From: Sphingomonas sanguinis NBRC 13937
GTDB lineage: Bacteria > Pseudomonadota > Alphaproteobacteria > Sphingomonadales > Sphingomonadaceae
Reading direction: 5' to 3'
NCBI RefSeq assembly: GCF_001591005.1
Contig: NZ_BCTY01000001.1
Location: 248,001 to 312,000, forward strand
Length of the DNA stretch: 64,000 nt
Under the pieces are notes generated by a model. It saw nothing but the letters and a program-made list of their open reading frames with translations. It did not search any database and had not been told where the DNA came from. Position numbers and translations under genes: made by a program. Below, in pieces: positions 10,021 to 18,936 of the stretch. Position 1 is the first letter of the stretch; each line of letters begins with the position of its first letter.

Positions 10021-13000
10021 GCGCGGTCTCCTTGGCAGTATCCTCGCGGCCGAAGAGCAAGAGGTAGAAAGCGGGCAGCGCGACCAAGGTCAGGATGGTC
10101 GCGCCGATCAGTCCGCCGATCATCACGATCGCCATCGGCCCCCAGAAGATGTTGAAGCACAGGGGGATGAAGGCGAGCACGGCGGCCAGGGCGGTCAGCA
10201 CCACGGGGCGCGCGCGGCCGATCGTTGCCTCGATCACCGCGGTACGCACCGTCATCCCCTCGGCCCGGTGCATCTCCACCTGATCGACCAGAATGATGGT
10301 GTTGCGCATGATCATCCCGGCCAGCGCGATCAGCCCCAGCAGCGCGACGAAGCCGAACGGCGCGCCCGTCAGCAGCAGAGCCGCCACCGCGCCGATGATC
10401 CCCAGCGGCGCGGTCGCCAGCACCAGCAGGGTTCGCGGCAGGCTCTGCAACTGGATCATCAGCAGCACGAGCATGATCCCGATCGTGACGGGCAGCAGAC
10501 GATAGATCGCGCGGTTGGCGTCGGCGGACAATTCGCCGTCGCCGCCCTCCGCGATGTCATATCCGGGCGGCAGCGCAGCGCGGATGGCGGCGATGCGCGA
10601 AGCGGCGGCGTCGACGATTTCGGAGGCCTGGACGTCGCCGATCATGTCGGCCTGCACCGTGATGGTTTGCGCGGCATCGCGCGTCCAGACGATCGGCTGT
10701 TCGGTGGTCGGCGACAGCGTTGCGACCTCGCTCAGCGGCACCATGCCGTGCGGTGTCGATACGGGCATGTCGATCAGACCGCCCAGGTCGTGCCGATCCT
10801 CGGCCCGACCGCGCACTATGATATCGATCCGCTTTGTCCCACGCAGCACCGCGCCGCCGGGCGCGCCCGACAACGTGGCGGCAAGATCGCTCGCCACCTG
10901 CGCCCGGTCCACCCCCAGCGCCGCCGCACGCGCCGGATCGATCCGGTAGCGCGCGACCGGTGCGGCGATGCCCCAGTTGATCTGAACCGCCGTGGACGAT
11001 GGGATGGCGCGCAGCACCGCCGCGATCCGCTGAGCGATCGCGCGCAAGCGGATGGGATCGGGCCCGGTCACCCGGTATTGGACCGGCGATCCCAGGCTCG
11101 GCCCCAGCGACAGGCGACGCACATGCAGGCTGGCGCCCGGGATGCCCGGCATCCGCTCCAGCGTCTCGATCAGCGCATCGCGCGCCGCCAGATCGCTGGC
11201 CACCAGCATCACCGTCGCGTTCGCCGGATTGGGCAAGGCCGGACCATAGGGAAGGTAGAAGCGCGGCGCCCCGCGACCGACGAAGCTGTCCACGCTGCGG
11301 ATGCGCGAGTCGCCGTGCAGCAGGGTCTCCAGCCGCCGGGTCGCCGCCGCGGTCGCCTCGATCGAGCTGCCCGGCCGCATCGCGAGGTCGACCATCACCT
11401 CGGGCCGGTCGGAATAGGGAAAGAATTGCTGCCGCACGCGTGTCGCGCCGAGCAGGCCGACCGCCAGCAACGCGATCGTGATGCCAGCGACCAGCCAACA
11501 CCGGTTCAGCGCCCACTCGATCGCGGCGCGCAGTCGCCGGTAGAGTCCGGCCGGCCCGGCCGCATGGCCCTGCCCCCGCGCCATGTCCGGCAACAGCTTG
11601 ACGCCCAGGAACGGGGTGAAGACCACGGCGACGATCCAGCTGACCAGCAGCGCCGATCCCGTCACCCAAAAGATGCCGCCCGCATATTCACTGGTCGTCG
11701 ACTGAGCGAGACCGACCGGCAGGAAGCCGACGACGGTGATCAGCGTGCCGGTCAGCATCGGAAAGGCGGTGTGCGTCCAGGCATAGGCTGCGGCCTGATG
11801 CCGATCGACGCCCTGCTCCATCTGGACCACCATCGCTTCGACGCTGATGATCGCATCGTCGACCAGGAGGCCGAGCGAGAGGATCAGCGCGCCAAGCGAA
11901 ATCCGCTCCAGCCCGATCCCCGCCACCCCCATGTACAAAGCGACGATCGCCAGCGTCAGCGGCACCGATAGCGCCACGACGATCCCCGTCCGCCAGCCGA
12001 GCGTGACGAAGGCGACGACCAGCACGACGGTCAACGCGCAGAAGAACTTGATGAGGAAGGTGTTCACCGCCTCGCGGATATTGGCGCTCTGGTCCTCGAC
12101 CTGCGTCAGCCGCGCACCGGCGGGCAGCGTGCGCCGAACCTGCTCGGCGGCCGCGCGGATCGCCTTGCCGAAGCCAAGTCCGTCCGCGCTCGGCCGCATC
12201 GACACCGCCAGAATGACCGCCGACCGGCCGTCATGGCGCACCACCGCCTCGGGCGGATCGGCAAAGCCCCGCGCCACCGTCGCCATATCACCCAAACGCA
12301 TCGCGCCGGACGGCGTCGGGATCGACGCGCTTTCCAGATCGCGAACGTCGTCCACCTCGCCGTCCAACCGTACGGGCGTCTGCATCGCGGCCTGCACGCC
12401 GCCCGCCGGGGCAATCGCCTGACGCTGCGCCAGTACCTGGGCCAGGCGACCGGGCGACAGGCCCATGCCCGCCAGCCGCCGCGGGTCGACATCGACGAAC
12501 AACCGCTGAGGCAGTTCGCCGATGATCTCGGCCTTGCCCGCTCCGGGTACGCGCAGCATCGTATCGCGCGCCTGCTCCGCCAGCCGGACAAGCCGGGCAT
12601 TGTCCGCGCCGGTCAGGGCAAAGACGTAACCATAGACGTCGGCATTGTCCTCACTCGCCGCCAGCGAAGCGCCGCCCGGCAACGCCGGCTCGATGTCCTT
12701 CAGCTTGCGCCGGACCTGTTGCCAGACATCCTTGATCTGTCCCGGAGGGGCTGCGTCCTTCAGCTCGACGGTGATGACGCAGGCGCCGTCGAGGCAATAG
12801 GTCTGGAGATAGTCGAGATAGTCGATCCCGCGTAGCGTGCGCTCGACCGGATCGGCGACCTGCGCCTGCATCTGCGCCGGGGTCGCGCCGTCCCAGCGAG
12901 CGGAAACGATCATTTCCTTCAGCGTGAAGCCGGGATCTTCGTTGCGCCCCAGCGCCAGGAACTGCGCCGCGCCCGCGACGAAGAGCAGCGCGATCAGGAA

Positions 13001-13054
13001 ACCCACCAGGGCGGGGTGCCGGATCGCCCAGCGGGAGAGGTTGAGCCGGTCCAT
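10013..13054 (-). CDS. RND efflux pump, inner membrane transporter
   Basis: A 1013-residue AcrB/MMPL-type proton antiporter. The first transmembrane helix starts at about residue 12 and is followed by the periplasmic porter domain (EMIVSARWDGATPAQ, VADPVERTLRGID). Two blocks of membrane helices have the expected mid-protein arrangement, and the second half ends near residue 1010. It resembles the divergent RND branch that carries a short leader and NEDPGFT. The adaptor lies 3 bases upstream and NodT overlaps downstream, forming a full tripartite pump. Substrate cannot be read from sequence. Confidence 0.93.
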   Translation of the reverse strand: MDRLNLSRWAIRHPALVGFLIALLFVAGAAQFLALGRNEDPGFTLKEMIVSARWDGATPAQMQAQVADPVERTLRGIDYLDYLQTYCLDGACVITVELKDAAPPGQIKDVWQQVRRKLKDIEPALPGGASLAASEDNADVYGYVFALTGADNARLVRLAEQARDTMLRVPGAGKAEIIGELPQRLFVDVDPRRLAGMGLSPGRLAQVLAQRQAIAPAGGVQAAMQTPVRLDGEVDDVRDLESASIPTPSGAMRLGDMATVARGFADPPEAVVRHDGRSAVILAVSMRPSADGLGFGKAIRAAAEQVRRTLPAGARLTQVEDQSANIREAVNTFLIKFFCALTVVLVVAFVTLGWRTGIVVALSVPLTLAIVALYMGVAGIGLERISLGALILSLGLLVDDAIISVEAMVVQMEQGVDRHQAAAYAWTHTAFPMLTGTLITVVGFLPVGLAQSTTSEYAGGIFWVTGSALLVSWIVAVVFTPFLGVKLLPDMARGQGHAAGPAGLYRRLRAAIEWALNRCWLVAGITIALLAVGLLGATRVRQQFFPYSDRPEVMVDLAMRPGSSIEATAAATRRLETLLHGDSRIRSVDSFVGRGAPRFYLPYGPALPNPANATVMLVASDLAARDALIETLERMPGIPGASLHVRRLSLGPSLGSPVQYRVTGPDPIRLRAIAQRIAAVLRAIPSSTAVQINWGIAAPVARYRIDPARAAALGVDRAQVASDLAATLSGAPGGAVLRGTKRIDIIVRGRAEDRHDLGGLIDMPVSTPHGMVPLSEVATLSPTTEQPIVWTRDAAQTITVQADMIGDVQASEIVDAAASRIAAIRAALPPGYDIAEGGDGELSADANRAIYRLLPVTIGIMLVLLMIQLQSLPRTLLVLATAPLGIIGAVAALLLTGAPFGFVALLGLIALAGMIMRNTIILVDQVEMHRAEGMTVRTAVIEATIGRARPVVLTALAAVLAFIPLCFNIFWGPMAIVMIGGLIGATILTLVALPAFYLLLFGREDTAKETAHD

Positions 13055-13057
13055 GGC

Positions 13058-14137
13058 TTAGTGGAACCCCGGCTCGATACCGGCATCGACCACGCTCTGT
13101 CCGTCGACCAGCGTGTCGGCGGCGGTAGCGACGATCGACTGGCCATCGCGAAGACCCGTGACCAGCGCATCGCGCCCCAGCCATGACGCGATCCGCACCG
13201 GCTGACGCCGTATGTGGCTGTCGGGCTGCAGCGTCCAGACATAGGGGCGCGTGTCCGCATCGCCGATGGCAGACAGGGGGACGCGGACCTGCTGGTCCGG
13301 CGTGGGGGTGCGCAGGGTAAGCGTGGCCATGCTGTTGTAGGGCGGTGGCGATCCCGTGCCGCTCAGGACGAAGCGGGCATCGCGCAGATGCGACGTCGGA
13401 TCGCCCTCCGGCGCGAGGAGGCGCAGCCGGGCGGTGAACGTGTCTGCGCGGCTCGGCATGCCGACATCGGCCATCATCCCGGACGTCAGGCGCAGATCGG
13501 CCGGTGCGTGGATCTCCACCTCGGGCGCGCCGCTTGCGAGTTTCAGCACCGCCCTGCCCGCCTCGACGACGCTGCCCGGTTCGACGAGGCGCGCGGTGAT
13601 GACCCCATCCTGCGGCGCGACCAGCATCGCGTCCGACAGCATGTCGCGGCTGCGCCGAACGACTGCAGCGGCAGCGGCGACCTTGGCGGCCGCCGCGCGG
13701 GCGGCCAGTGCCCGCTGGCGGACCTCGGCGCTCGACAATGCGCCAACGCCGTCCAGTCCGCGCGACCGGTCGGCCGCATCCTGCGCTGTCCGCGCATCGG
13801 CGGTGGCGGCGGCGAGCTCGGCCTCGGCCTGCGCCGCTCCGGCGTCGGCTTCGGCCTTGCTCAGGCGGCCCAGCACCTGACCGGCGCGCACCGTATCGCC
13901 GACCTGAACGGTGAGCGTCAGCACCCTTCCGGGCCGTTTGAACGCGAGCATCGTCTCACGATAGGGGCGCACGACGCCGCTGAACTGGCGAAGCGCGCCG
14001 CCCGCGGCATGAACGGGCACGACATCGACGATCGCCGTATCACGATCGGGTTGCTGTGACGGCGGCGACGCACAGGCGGACAAGCCGGACAGGGGTAGCA
14101 GAAGCGCGACGAAGTGACGATGGCGAACAAACGGCAT
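13058..14137 (-). CDS. RND efflux periplasmic adaptor lipoprotein
   Basis: A 359-residue membrane fusion protein. From the chosen ATG it has a signal peptide and lipobox (PLSGLSAC). A lipoyl-like hairpin with a coiled coil follows (VGDTVRAGQVLGRLSKAEAD, then an alanine-rich helix). The barrel domain is at the C-terminal end (APQDGVITARLVEPGSVV). An upstream in-frame ATG at 14233 overlaps the stop of the regulator gene but would place 32 extra charged residues before the signal peptide, so I prefer 14137. Co-transcribed with the pump. Confidence 0.9.
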   Translation of the reverse strand: MPFVRHRHFVALLLPLSGLSACASPPSQQPDRDTAIVDVVPVHAAGGALRQFSGVVRPYRETMLAFKRPGRVLTLTVQVGDTVRAGQVLGRLSKAEADAGAAQAEAELAAATADARTAQDAADRSRGLDGVGALSSAEVRQRALAARAAAAKVAAAAAVVRRSRDMLSDAMLVAPQDGVITARLVEPGSVVEAGRAVLKLASGAPEVEIHAPADLRLTSGMMADVGMPSRADTFTARLRLLAPEGDPTSHLRDARFVLSGTGSPPPYNSMATLTLRTPTPDQQVRVPLSAIGDADTRPYVWTLQPDSHIRRQPVRIASWLGRDALVTGLRDGQSIVATAADTLVDGQSVVDAGIEPGFH

Positions 14138-14232
14138 GACGGCCTCCAGAAAGCGGAACGGGCGCGCCATGCCGGGTGTGACGCGCCGCGCCTCCCGGAT
14201 TTCCGATTTTGACCGATCGATTTCGAAATTCA

Positions 14233-15294
14233 TCAGTCCGACAGGGGCGGAGTCCCCAGATGGCGGCGACGGTAGGCGCTGGGTGTCTCGCCTTGCCGCG
14301 CCTTGAAGCTGCGGTTGAAGACCGCCAGGCTGCCAAACCCTGCGTCCATCGCAATGGTCAGGATCGGCACGTCCGCCTGTTCGGGGTCAGCCAGCGCAGC
14401 GCAGACCTCGGCCACGCGCAGTCCGTTCAGATAGTCGCTGATGTTGCGATGCCCGAAACGGCCATTCACCAGCCGACGGACGCGATATTCGGGCACGTCG
14501 AGCCGCGCGGCGATCGCACCGATAGTCAGCTCGGGCTCGCGGTACAGGCGGTCCTGCATCATCGCCCTATCGAGCGCACGGGCGAGCGGCTCGTCCTGCT
14601 CCTGCGGCGGGGACGGATCGGTGGCGATCACTAGGGGCAGCGTGCTGTCGGGCGCGGCGGATGCGAACATGTCCCGATGCCGCAGTCCGAACAGCAGCAG
14701 CGCGAGACCGAACGTCCCCATCAACATGCCGATCGCGCTCGCGATACCGGCCATGGCAAAGCTGCCGAAGACCCGACCGACGACCTCCGCGCCGATCGTC
14801 CAGAGCACGACCATCGTGACGATGACGACGAACGCCACGCGCGCGCGCCGCCGCGCCTCCACTAGATCGGTCGCGCGGTTCTGCCAGGCATGGCGCAGCG
14901 CATCGACGGTGAGGGCTATGCCCGCGACGTACAGAAGCCCATCGAGCAGATGGAGCGGTGCATGCGTCCCCCGCTCGCCGCCGATCACGGCCGCGCTGAC
15001 GCCGAGATAACCCAGCGCCAGGCCCAGTTCGGCAACGCCCGGGCGGAAATCGTCATCGAACCACGAACGGGCAAACAGCCAGAACAGCGGCAAACTCGCC
15101 GATCCGGCAACTTGCAGCACCGCGTTGAGCATCGGCAAGCCCTGCATGAAAGGCAAGCCGGCCACCTCCGCCAGCAGCGCGGCGAATGCCAGGGCCGCGC
15201 CGTAGCGACCAGCGCGGGTCGGTGCTTCGCTGAGGAATAGCGCAATCGCCAGTGCGAGCAACGTGGCGATGCCGCCGTGCAGCGAGGCTTCCAT
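14233..15294 (-). CDS. AraC-family regulator with N-terminal membrane domain
   Basis: A 353-residue protein. The first 200 residues form about seven hydrophobic helices, and the last 100 residues are an AraC/XylS double helix-turn-helix (LTIGAIAARLDVPEYRVRRL, then ILTIAMDAGFGSLAVFNRSF and ETPSAYRRR). It sits at the head of the efflux locus and its stop overlaps a possible ATG for the adaptor gene, so it is likely the local regulator of the pump, perhaps sensing a membrane-associated signal. A longer start at 15345 is open but adds a charged segment. Confidence 0.87.
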   Translation of the reverse strand: MEASLHGGIATLLALAIALFLSEAPTRAGRYGAALAFAALLAEVAGLPFMQGLPMLNAVLQVAGSASLPLFWLFARSWFDDDFRPGVAELGLALGYLGVSAAVIGGERGTHAPLHLLDGLLYVAGIALTVDALRHAWQNRATDLVEARRRARVAFVVIVTMVVLWTIGAEVVGRVFGSFAMAGIASAIGMLMGTFGLALLLFGLRHRDMFASAAPDSTLPLVIATDPSPPQEQDEPLARALDRAMMQDRLYREPELTIGAIAARLDVPEYRVRRLVNGRFGHRNISDYLNGLRVAEVCAALADPEQADVPILTIAMDAGFGSLAVFNRSFKARQGETPSAYRRRHLGTPPLSD

Positions 15295-15480
15295 GGAGAG
15301 CAAGCGGTTCTTTCTTGGCCAGCGGTGATCGAGGGCGAGAAACACGCAATAGGCAGTTTGCTAGAAGACCGGAACATCAAGGTGTCAATGGGGGGACGTC
15401 CTACCTCACGCGCGCCGCAACTTGCGGGTTGGCTCTTTCCGCCGCTGCCAAGGCCTGCCGTAACGCAGCACGATTGCCGA

Positions 15481-16071
15481 TCAATGAGGCTCACGCCCCG
15501 GCACATCCTCAAGCGGTATAACTTTTCCAAAGTCGGGATGAGATGCGAACGAAGCACGAATGGACGAGGCATCAGGGGCCTTTTCCAACAGCTTGCGCCT
15601 GGCCTCTTCAACCGCAATTTCTTTCCGCATAGCCAGCGCGCGCCGGAGGATTGCAGGGATTTGTCCAGCTCGAGCAATGATTGCCGATACGGCTGCTAAC
15701 ACAATTGCAGCCGCTGCCCGTGGTAGGATTTCCGTCGTTAGGTACGGTACTTTTACTAATATCGAAGGCGGCTCTACCGACAGCGCCATCAGCCCAGCGA
15801 ACGCGATGGCGGTACACCCGAACATCAAGAAAAGCGCATCCATCGCCAATCGAATCTCGGTGTCGAGCTTCTCTATTGACTGTACCGACCGACCGCTGGC
15901 CGTCATCCCATTCACGAGCAAAGTAATAGTCGGCAATAGGCTGGCGCTGAAAAGTCCGAGAAATGTCACGAGCATATGGCTGGCGTCGCCCGACAATATG
16001 CCCGGCGACAACGAGGCTCCGACTGCGGCTGATGCCGCTAAGCCCAGCCAAGCTACCCTTCGAACCTGCAA
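15481..16071 (-). CDS. Membrane protein of an unrecognised two-gene unit
   Basis: About 196 residues starting at TTG (GGGAAGA lies a few bases upstream). There are four to five hydrophobic stretches: residues 5-25, 30-55, about 80-100 and about 120-140. A charged cytoplasmic tail rich in Arg, Lys and Glu follows. I do not recognise a family. Its start overlaps the end of the upstream soluble-protein gene by 19 nt, so the two are probably translated together. The base composition is lower in GC than the efflux genes to the left. Position next to the tRNA attachment site suggests acquired cargo. Confidence 0.65.
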   Translation of the reverse strand: MQVRRVAWLGLAASAAVGASLSPGILSGDASHMLVTFLGLFSASLLPTITLLVNGMTASGRSVQSIEKLDTEIRLAMDALFLMFGCTAIAFAGLMALSVEPPSILVKVPYLTTEILPRAAAAIVLAAVSAIIARAGQIPAILRRALAMRKEIAVEEARRKLLEKAPDASSIRASFASHPDFGKVIPLEDVPGREPH

Positions 16072-17054
16072 TCAATCTTCCCAGTTGCTGCCCAATCGCG
16101 CAAAGCGTTCACAATCTGTTCCATAGCACTGGCCGGGTCGAGAAGCGAGCGCTGCGTTTCGACCTGCCTTTGCACGGACAGTTTCACGATGCCACCTTTC
16201 TCCGAACCATTGCCTCGCAACCCCAAGTCGGACGCATCGATATTCCGTAATGCCTCATTGATCGTAGCGCGCGAAATCGCCTTCTTCCTGCGGCGCTCCT
16301 TGATGAAAACCTTGAAGTACCCTTCGATCCAACCATCGTCAGGTACCTCGCCCTTGAGGCTGGTGATAGCCTCATTGCTCCATCCGAGCATGCGCAACAC
16401 GTCGAAGACGGTCGCCCCCTCATCGCGGGCTGCGCCGGCCTCACGTCCCGCGATTTCAGCGCCGCCGTCACGCTGGCGCGCCGGCCGCTCATCGCTCCGA
16501 TTTGGTGTGGCGGCGACGGTAATCTCGGACGACTCATCGAGCTCCTTTCCGTCACCCGCGAGGAATTTCCCATTGAGGATGATGGCGCGCCCCGGCTCCA
16601 GTTCATCAGCCTTTTGTAGGAGCGCGGTGAGGTAGCGCTCGAGGGTTCGCCCCCGGACTTGTTGACCTTCGATCAAGCCCACGTGATTGCCGATCACAGC
16701 AAAATATAAGGCTCCCTTCAGAACACGCGTGCGCTCGCCGACATTCAAGTTCTGCAGCACAAATTCAGCCGTGTCTTCATCCAAAGATTGGGTCACAGCT
16801 TGGACATCAGATCCCTCCTGCAGCTGTATGAGCTGGCCAGCAAAGATAGGGCCGTCCCAGGTGCCTGGATCGGTCAGCTTGTTGAGAATGACGAAGCTCT
16901 GGTCTTGGTCGATATCCAGGATACGATGTTTGGCGTTGGTATCCCAGCGCCGCCGCCGAAGGACATCGACCAACATTGCCTTCAGGTCAGCGTGTTCACC
17001 CAGCTCGTCAGTCTTCATCTGGCGATATTGAATTGTCGTTGTTTTGCTCGGCAC
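16053..17054 (-). CDS. Unrecognised soluble protein, partner of the membrane protein
   Basis: A 333-residue protein; I choose the GTG at 17054 because AAGGAGA lies six bases upstream, rather than the TTG at 17075. No signal peptide or membrane helix is visible. The N-terminal two thirds alternate strands and helices (VLKGALYFAVIGNHVGLIEG), a charged linker (SDERPARQRDGGAEIAG) follows, and the last 110 residues form a lysine/arginine-rich helical region (KVFIKERRRKKAISRATINE). No family is recognised. Pairing of a soluble protein with an overlapping membrane gene is the layout seen in some sensor-effector systems, which is inference only. Confidence 0.68.
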   Translation of the reverse strand: MPSKTTTIQYRQMKTDELGEHADLKAMLVDVLRRRRWDTNAKHRILDIDQDQSFVILNKLTDPGTWDGPIFAGQLIQLQEGSDVQAVTQSLDEDTAEFVLQNLNVGERTRVLKGALYFAVIGNHVGLIEGQQVRGRTLERYLTALLQKADELEPGRAIILNGKFLAGDGKELDESSEITVAATPNRSDERPARQRDGGAEIAGREAGAARDEGATVFDVLRMLGWSNEAITSLKGEVPDDGWIEGYFKVFIKERRRKKAISRATINEALRNIDASDLGLRGNGSEKGGIVKLSVQRQVETQRSLLDPASAMEQIVNALRDWAATGKIDCRFEG

Positions 17055-17478
17055 GAATCTCTCCTTGTTGATCAAGAATGAGCCACAGGAAATGATAAGA
17101 GTCGAGCCGATAGTTTCTATAGGCGGCTAGCCAGTCTGCCGCCTTAGGTTCGTTTGTATTGGGCGGGTTTGAACTTTTGGCGCGACTTCGAATTACACCG
17201 TACCTAATATGCAGCGGATCGTACCCGGCGCGCGACGTGCGAAGGCAGCCTCAGAGGTTGATAGGGTTCAGAACCCCGCGCGTCGGGAAATAAGTCCGGG
17301 AACCTGCATGCGGGTGGCCGAAAGCTCCTTTCGGAGGCGATTCCAAGGTCATCTGAATGATCGGGGAGAGAGGATTAGATCCTCCAGCCCCTGCCTCCCT
17401 AAGACAATTCCTACGCCGCAAAGTGCAGAACGGCCTGTGTATAACTATTGGACAACTCACCAAGCCCTTAGAAAAGCT
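17055..17478. other. Intergenic region left of the prophage
   Basis: No convincing gene is seen here. The minus-strand promoter of the two-gene unit should lie near 17060-17150. On the minus strand, about 17365-17405 (AGGCAGGGGC, then GAGG-7 nt-CCTC and CTCTCCCC) resembles a decayed tRNA T-arm and acceptor end, but no full cloverleaf could be built. The sequence then runs directly into the prophage boundary. Confidence 0.5.
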
Positions 17479-17527
17479 TGGCTGGGGCGGCAGGATTCGA
17501 ACCTGCGTATGACGGTACCAAAAACCG
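17479..17527. repeat. Prophage left attachment site (attL), truncated tRNA-Gln copy
   Basis: A 49-bp sequence identical to 56366-56414. It contains the 3' half of tRNA-Gln, from the anticodon arm to the CCA end, in minus orientation. After position 17527 the sequence departs from the tRNA, so this copy is only a remnant. Direct repeats of a tRNA 3' end at both ends, with an integrase beside one of them, are standard evidence of site-specific prophage insertion. Confidence 0.95.
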
Positions 17528-17583
17528 CATTAAGTCTAAGTTTTCCGCCATCTCTTTGCAGAATACGACGAAATCGTCCGACA

Positions 17584-17607
17584 CAACTTCAACAACTTAC
17601 AACAATT
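17584..17607. promoter_or_regulatory. Candidate integrase arm-binding repeats
   Basis: Inside the left end, CAACTT occurs at 17584 and 17593, followed by CAATT at 17603, giving a 9-10 bp periodicity. At the right end TGCAGAACG is repeated at 56289 and 56301. Short direct repeats just inside attachment cores are typical arm sites of tyrosine integrases. This is inference from position and periodicity only. Confidence 0.35.
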
Positions 17608-17641
17608 CCGCAGAAGATGTTTTCCATGCGGTGGCGTCATA

Positions 17642-18382
17642 ATGGCGGCCGGTTTCGGCCAGCTTGCCGCTTCCATTCTTTCAACCACGCCCGGCCATCG
17701 TAAAGAGGGTGATGCAACTGATCCGGTACGTCGCGGCAGCTTTCACGAGGACAGTCGCCAGGCAAAGCCTTGGCGCCGCCATGGTGACGGCGATCGTCGC
17801 AAATGGAGCGTGTTCAAAGGTGCGGCCCTGTGTGCCTTTGACAAGCTCTACAAATCGCACAGCGTGCAGCTGCGTCAGGAGCGGGCCGATCGCCGTGCTG
17901 GCAAGCGCGAGGACGTCACCGATCCGCGCAAGCGGCTGCATGGCGACGACCGCGCGGTCCTCGCCTATTTGCTCGATCGGTTCAATCACGTCACCGGTGA
18001 GCTTTTCCCGCGCATCAAAACGATCGTCAGCGCCGTCGGCAAGAGCGAGGGGTTCGTTAAGGCGGCCCTCGCACGCCTTCGCCAGTTTGGTTTCGTCTGC
18101 TGGGTACGCCGCACGAAAACCAAGCAGGGGTCGGAAGGGCAAGCCGGGCCGCAGCTAGAGCAGACCTCGAACGCATATTTCTTCGCGTGGGGGGAGCAGT
18201 TGGTCCACGAGGCCAAGGGCGCATTTCAGAATCTGGTGACCATTGGCCTGAAGAAGTTGCGGGGCTCAACCGGTGTGGCGAAGCCCGCGTGGCCTAGCGA
18301 CCCCGCCCTGGCAGCGGCGCTTGCGGGGGTCGCGGCCGGGATCGATCGCCGCGACCTTCCTGTGTCTAGCGCGAGTACATAA
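17642..18382 (+). CDS. Winged-helix protein, candidate prophage replication initiator
   Basis: A 246-residue protein, first gene inside the left end. The region around residues 95-155 (DDRAVLAYLLDRFNHVTGEL, SVGKSEGFVKAALARL-like, RQFGFVCWVRR) reads as a winged helix of the kind found in plasmid and phage Rep or DnaD/GntR-like proteins. P2 gpA, the usual rolling-circle initiator, is not found anywhere in this prophage, and candidate iterons plus an AT-rich tract follow this gene. A replication role is therefore plausible but not shown. The N-terminal 50 residues are low-complexity and the start may be further downstream. Confidence 0.6.
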   Translation: MAAGFGQLAASILSTTPGHRKEGDATDPVRRGSFHEDSRQAKPWRRHGDGDRRKWSVFKGAALCAFDKLYKSHSVQLRQERADRRAGKREDVTDPRKRLHGDDRAVLAYLLDRFNHVTGELFPRIKTIVSAVGKSEGFVKAALARLRQFGFVCWVRRTKTKQGSEGQAGPQLEQTSNAYFFAWGEQLVHEAKGAFQNLVTIGLKKLRGSTGVAKPAWPSDPALAAALAGVAAGIDRRDLPVSSAST

Positions 18383-18598
18383 TTTGCCCACTACCCGGAG
18401 GAAGATCTAAGAATAAAAGGAAACGCTACGCGTTGCGCTGTTAGATGGATGCCCCCCGCCTCACCCGAGCGGAACCACCGTTCCCACTCGCCAAGATCCG
18501 GCGGGCGGGTGCGTCGGCTATGCCGACGCGGTGCTGCCTGGGGAGCAGCAAGCGGCTTTTGCACGCCTCCCCACACAGGGCCGCCAAGCGTATCTGGG

Positions 18599-18686
18599 TG
18601 CATCAGGATGCATCACCGGCCGAGCGCTAGTTTCGCCTCTCAGTACCCCGGAAAACCGGGCTGCATCAAATGTTGAGACTGCATCA
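18599..18686 (+). repeat. Four direct TGCATCA repeats, candidate iterons
   Basis: TGCATCA occurs in the same orientation at 18599, 18609, 18662 and 18680, that is four times in 88 bp. No convincing gene covers this 18383-18936 interval. The repeats lie between the Rep-like gene and an unusually AT-rich tract at about 18760-18838. Initiator gene, direct repeats and AT-rich DNA in this order are the classical make-up of an iteron origin. Confidence 0.45.
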
Positions 18687-18759
18687 AAAGCGACCCAAAA
18701 AGCAGGCGGGCGAGGCGGGGGGTCCTGCGCGGAAATCGGGGTCGCGACGAAATCGAACA

Positions 18760-18838
18760 AAATCGTATAATAAAATTACATTGTAACATTTTTGCCACAT
18801 TTTATAATTTTATTACTTAATTTTAGTATACTATTAGG
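18760..18838. other. AT-rich tract, candidate unwinding element or promoter region
   Basis: About 80 bases of more than 75 percent A+T (for example TAATAAAATTACATTG and TTTATAATTTTATTAC) inside a genome segment otherwise near 65 percent GC. It may be a duplex-unwinding element beside the direct repeats, or simply an upstream promoter element for umuDC. Nothing coding is seen in it. Confidence 0.45.
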
Positions 18839-18887
18839 CCTGCAAAAAGCGGCTGAAAATGAGACACTAACGCGGACGTTGACCGAT

Positions 18888-18902
18888 GTTCTATTTATGT
18901 TC
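18888..18902 (+). promoter_or_regulatory. LexA box upstream of umuDC
   Basis: GTTCTATTTATGTTC exactly matches GTTC-N7-GTTC, the LexA operator of alphaproteobacteria. It lies 35 bases before the UmuD start codon and no other gene is between them. This indicates SOS induction of the mutagenic polymerase genes by the host LexA. Confidence 0.85.
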
Positions 18903-18936
18903 CAGATGGCAGCTTAATTGAGTCGCTGGAACGTCG

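Noticed and set aside
9749..11971. A 740-codon plus-strand open frame
   Set aside because: Antisense to the NodT and RND pump genes. Product is rich in Arg, Gln and His without motifs, so it is a shadow.
17365..17405. Possible decayed tRNA-Ser 3' end on the minus strand
   Set aside because: A T-arm-like stem and an acceptor-like end are visible, but no D arm, anticodon or complete cloverleaf could be found.
18868..18885. CTAACGCGGACGTTGA near umuDC as a further repressor operator
   Set aside because: Half-site CTAACG is present, but the spacer is 4 instead of 6 and the right half diverges, so the match may be chance.
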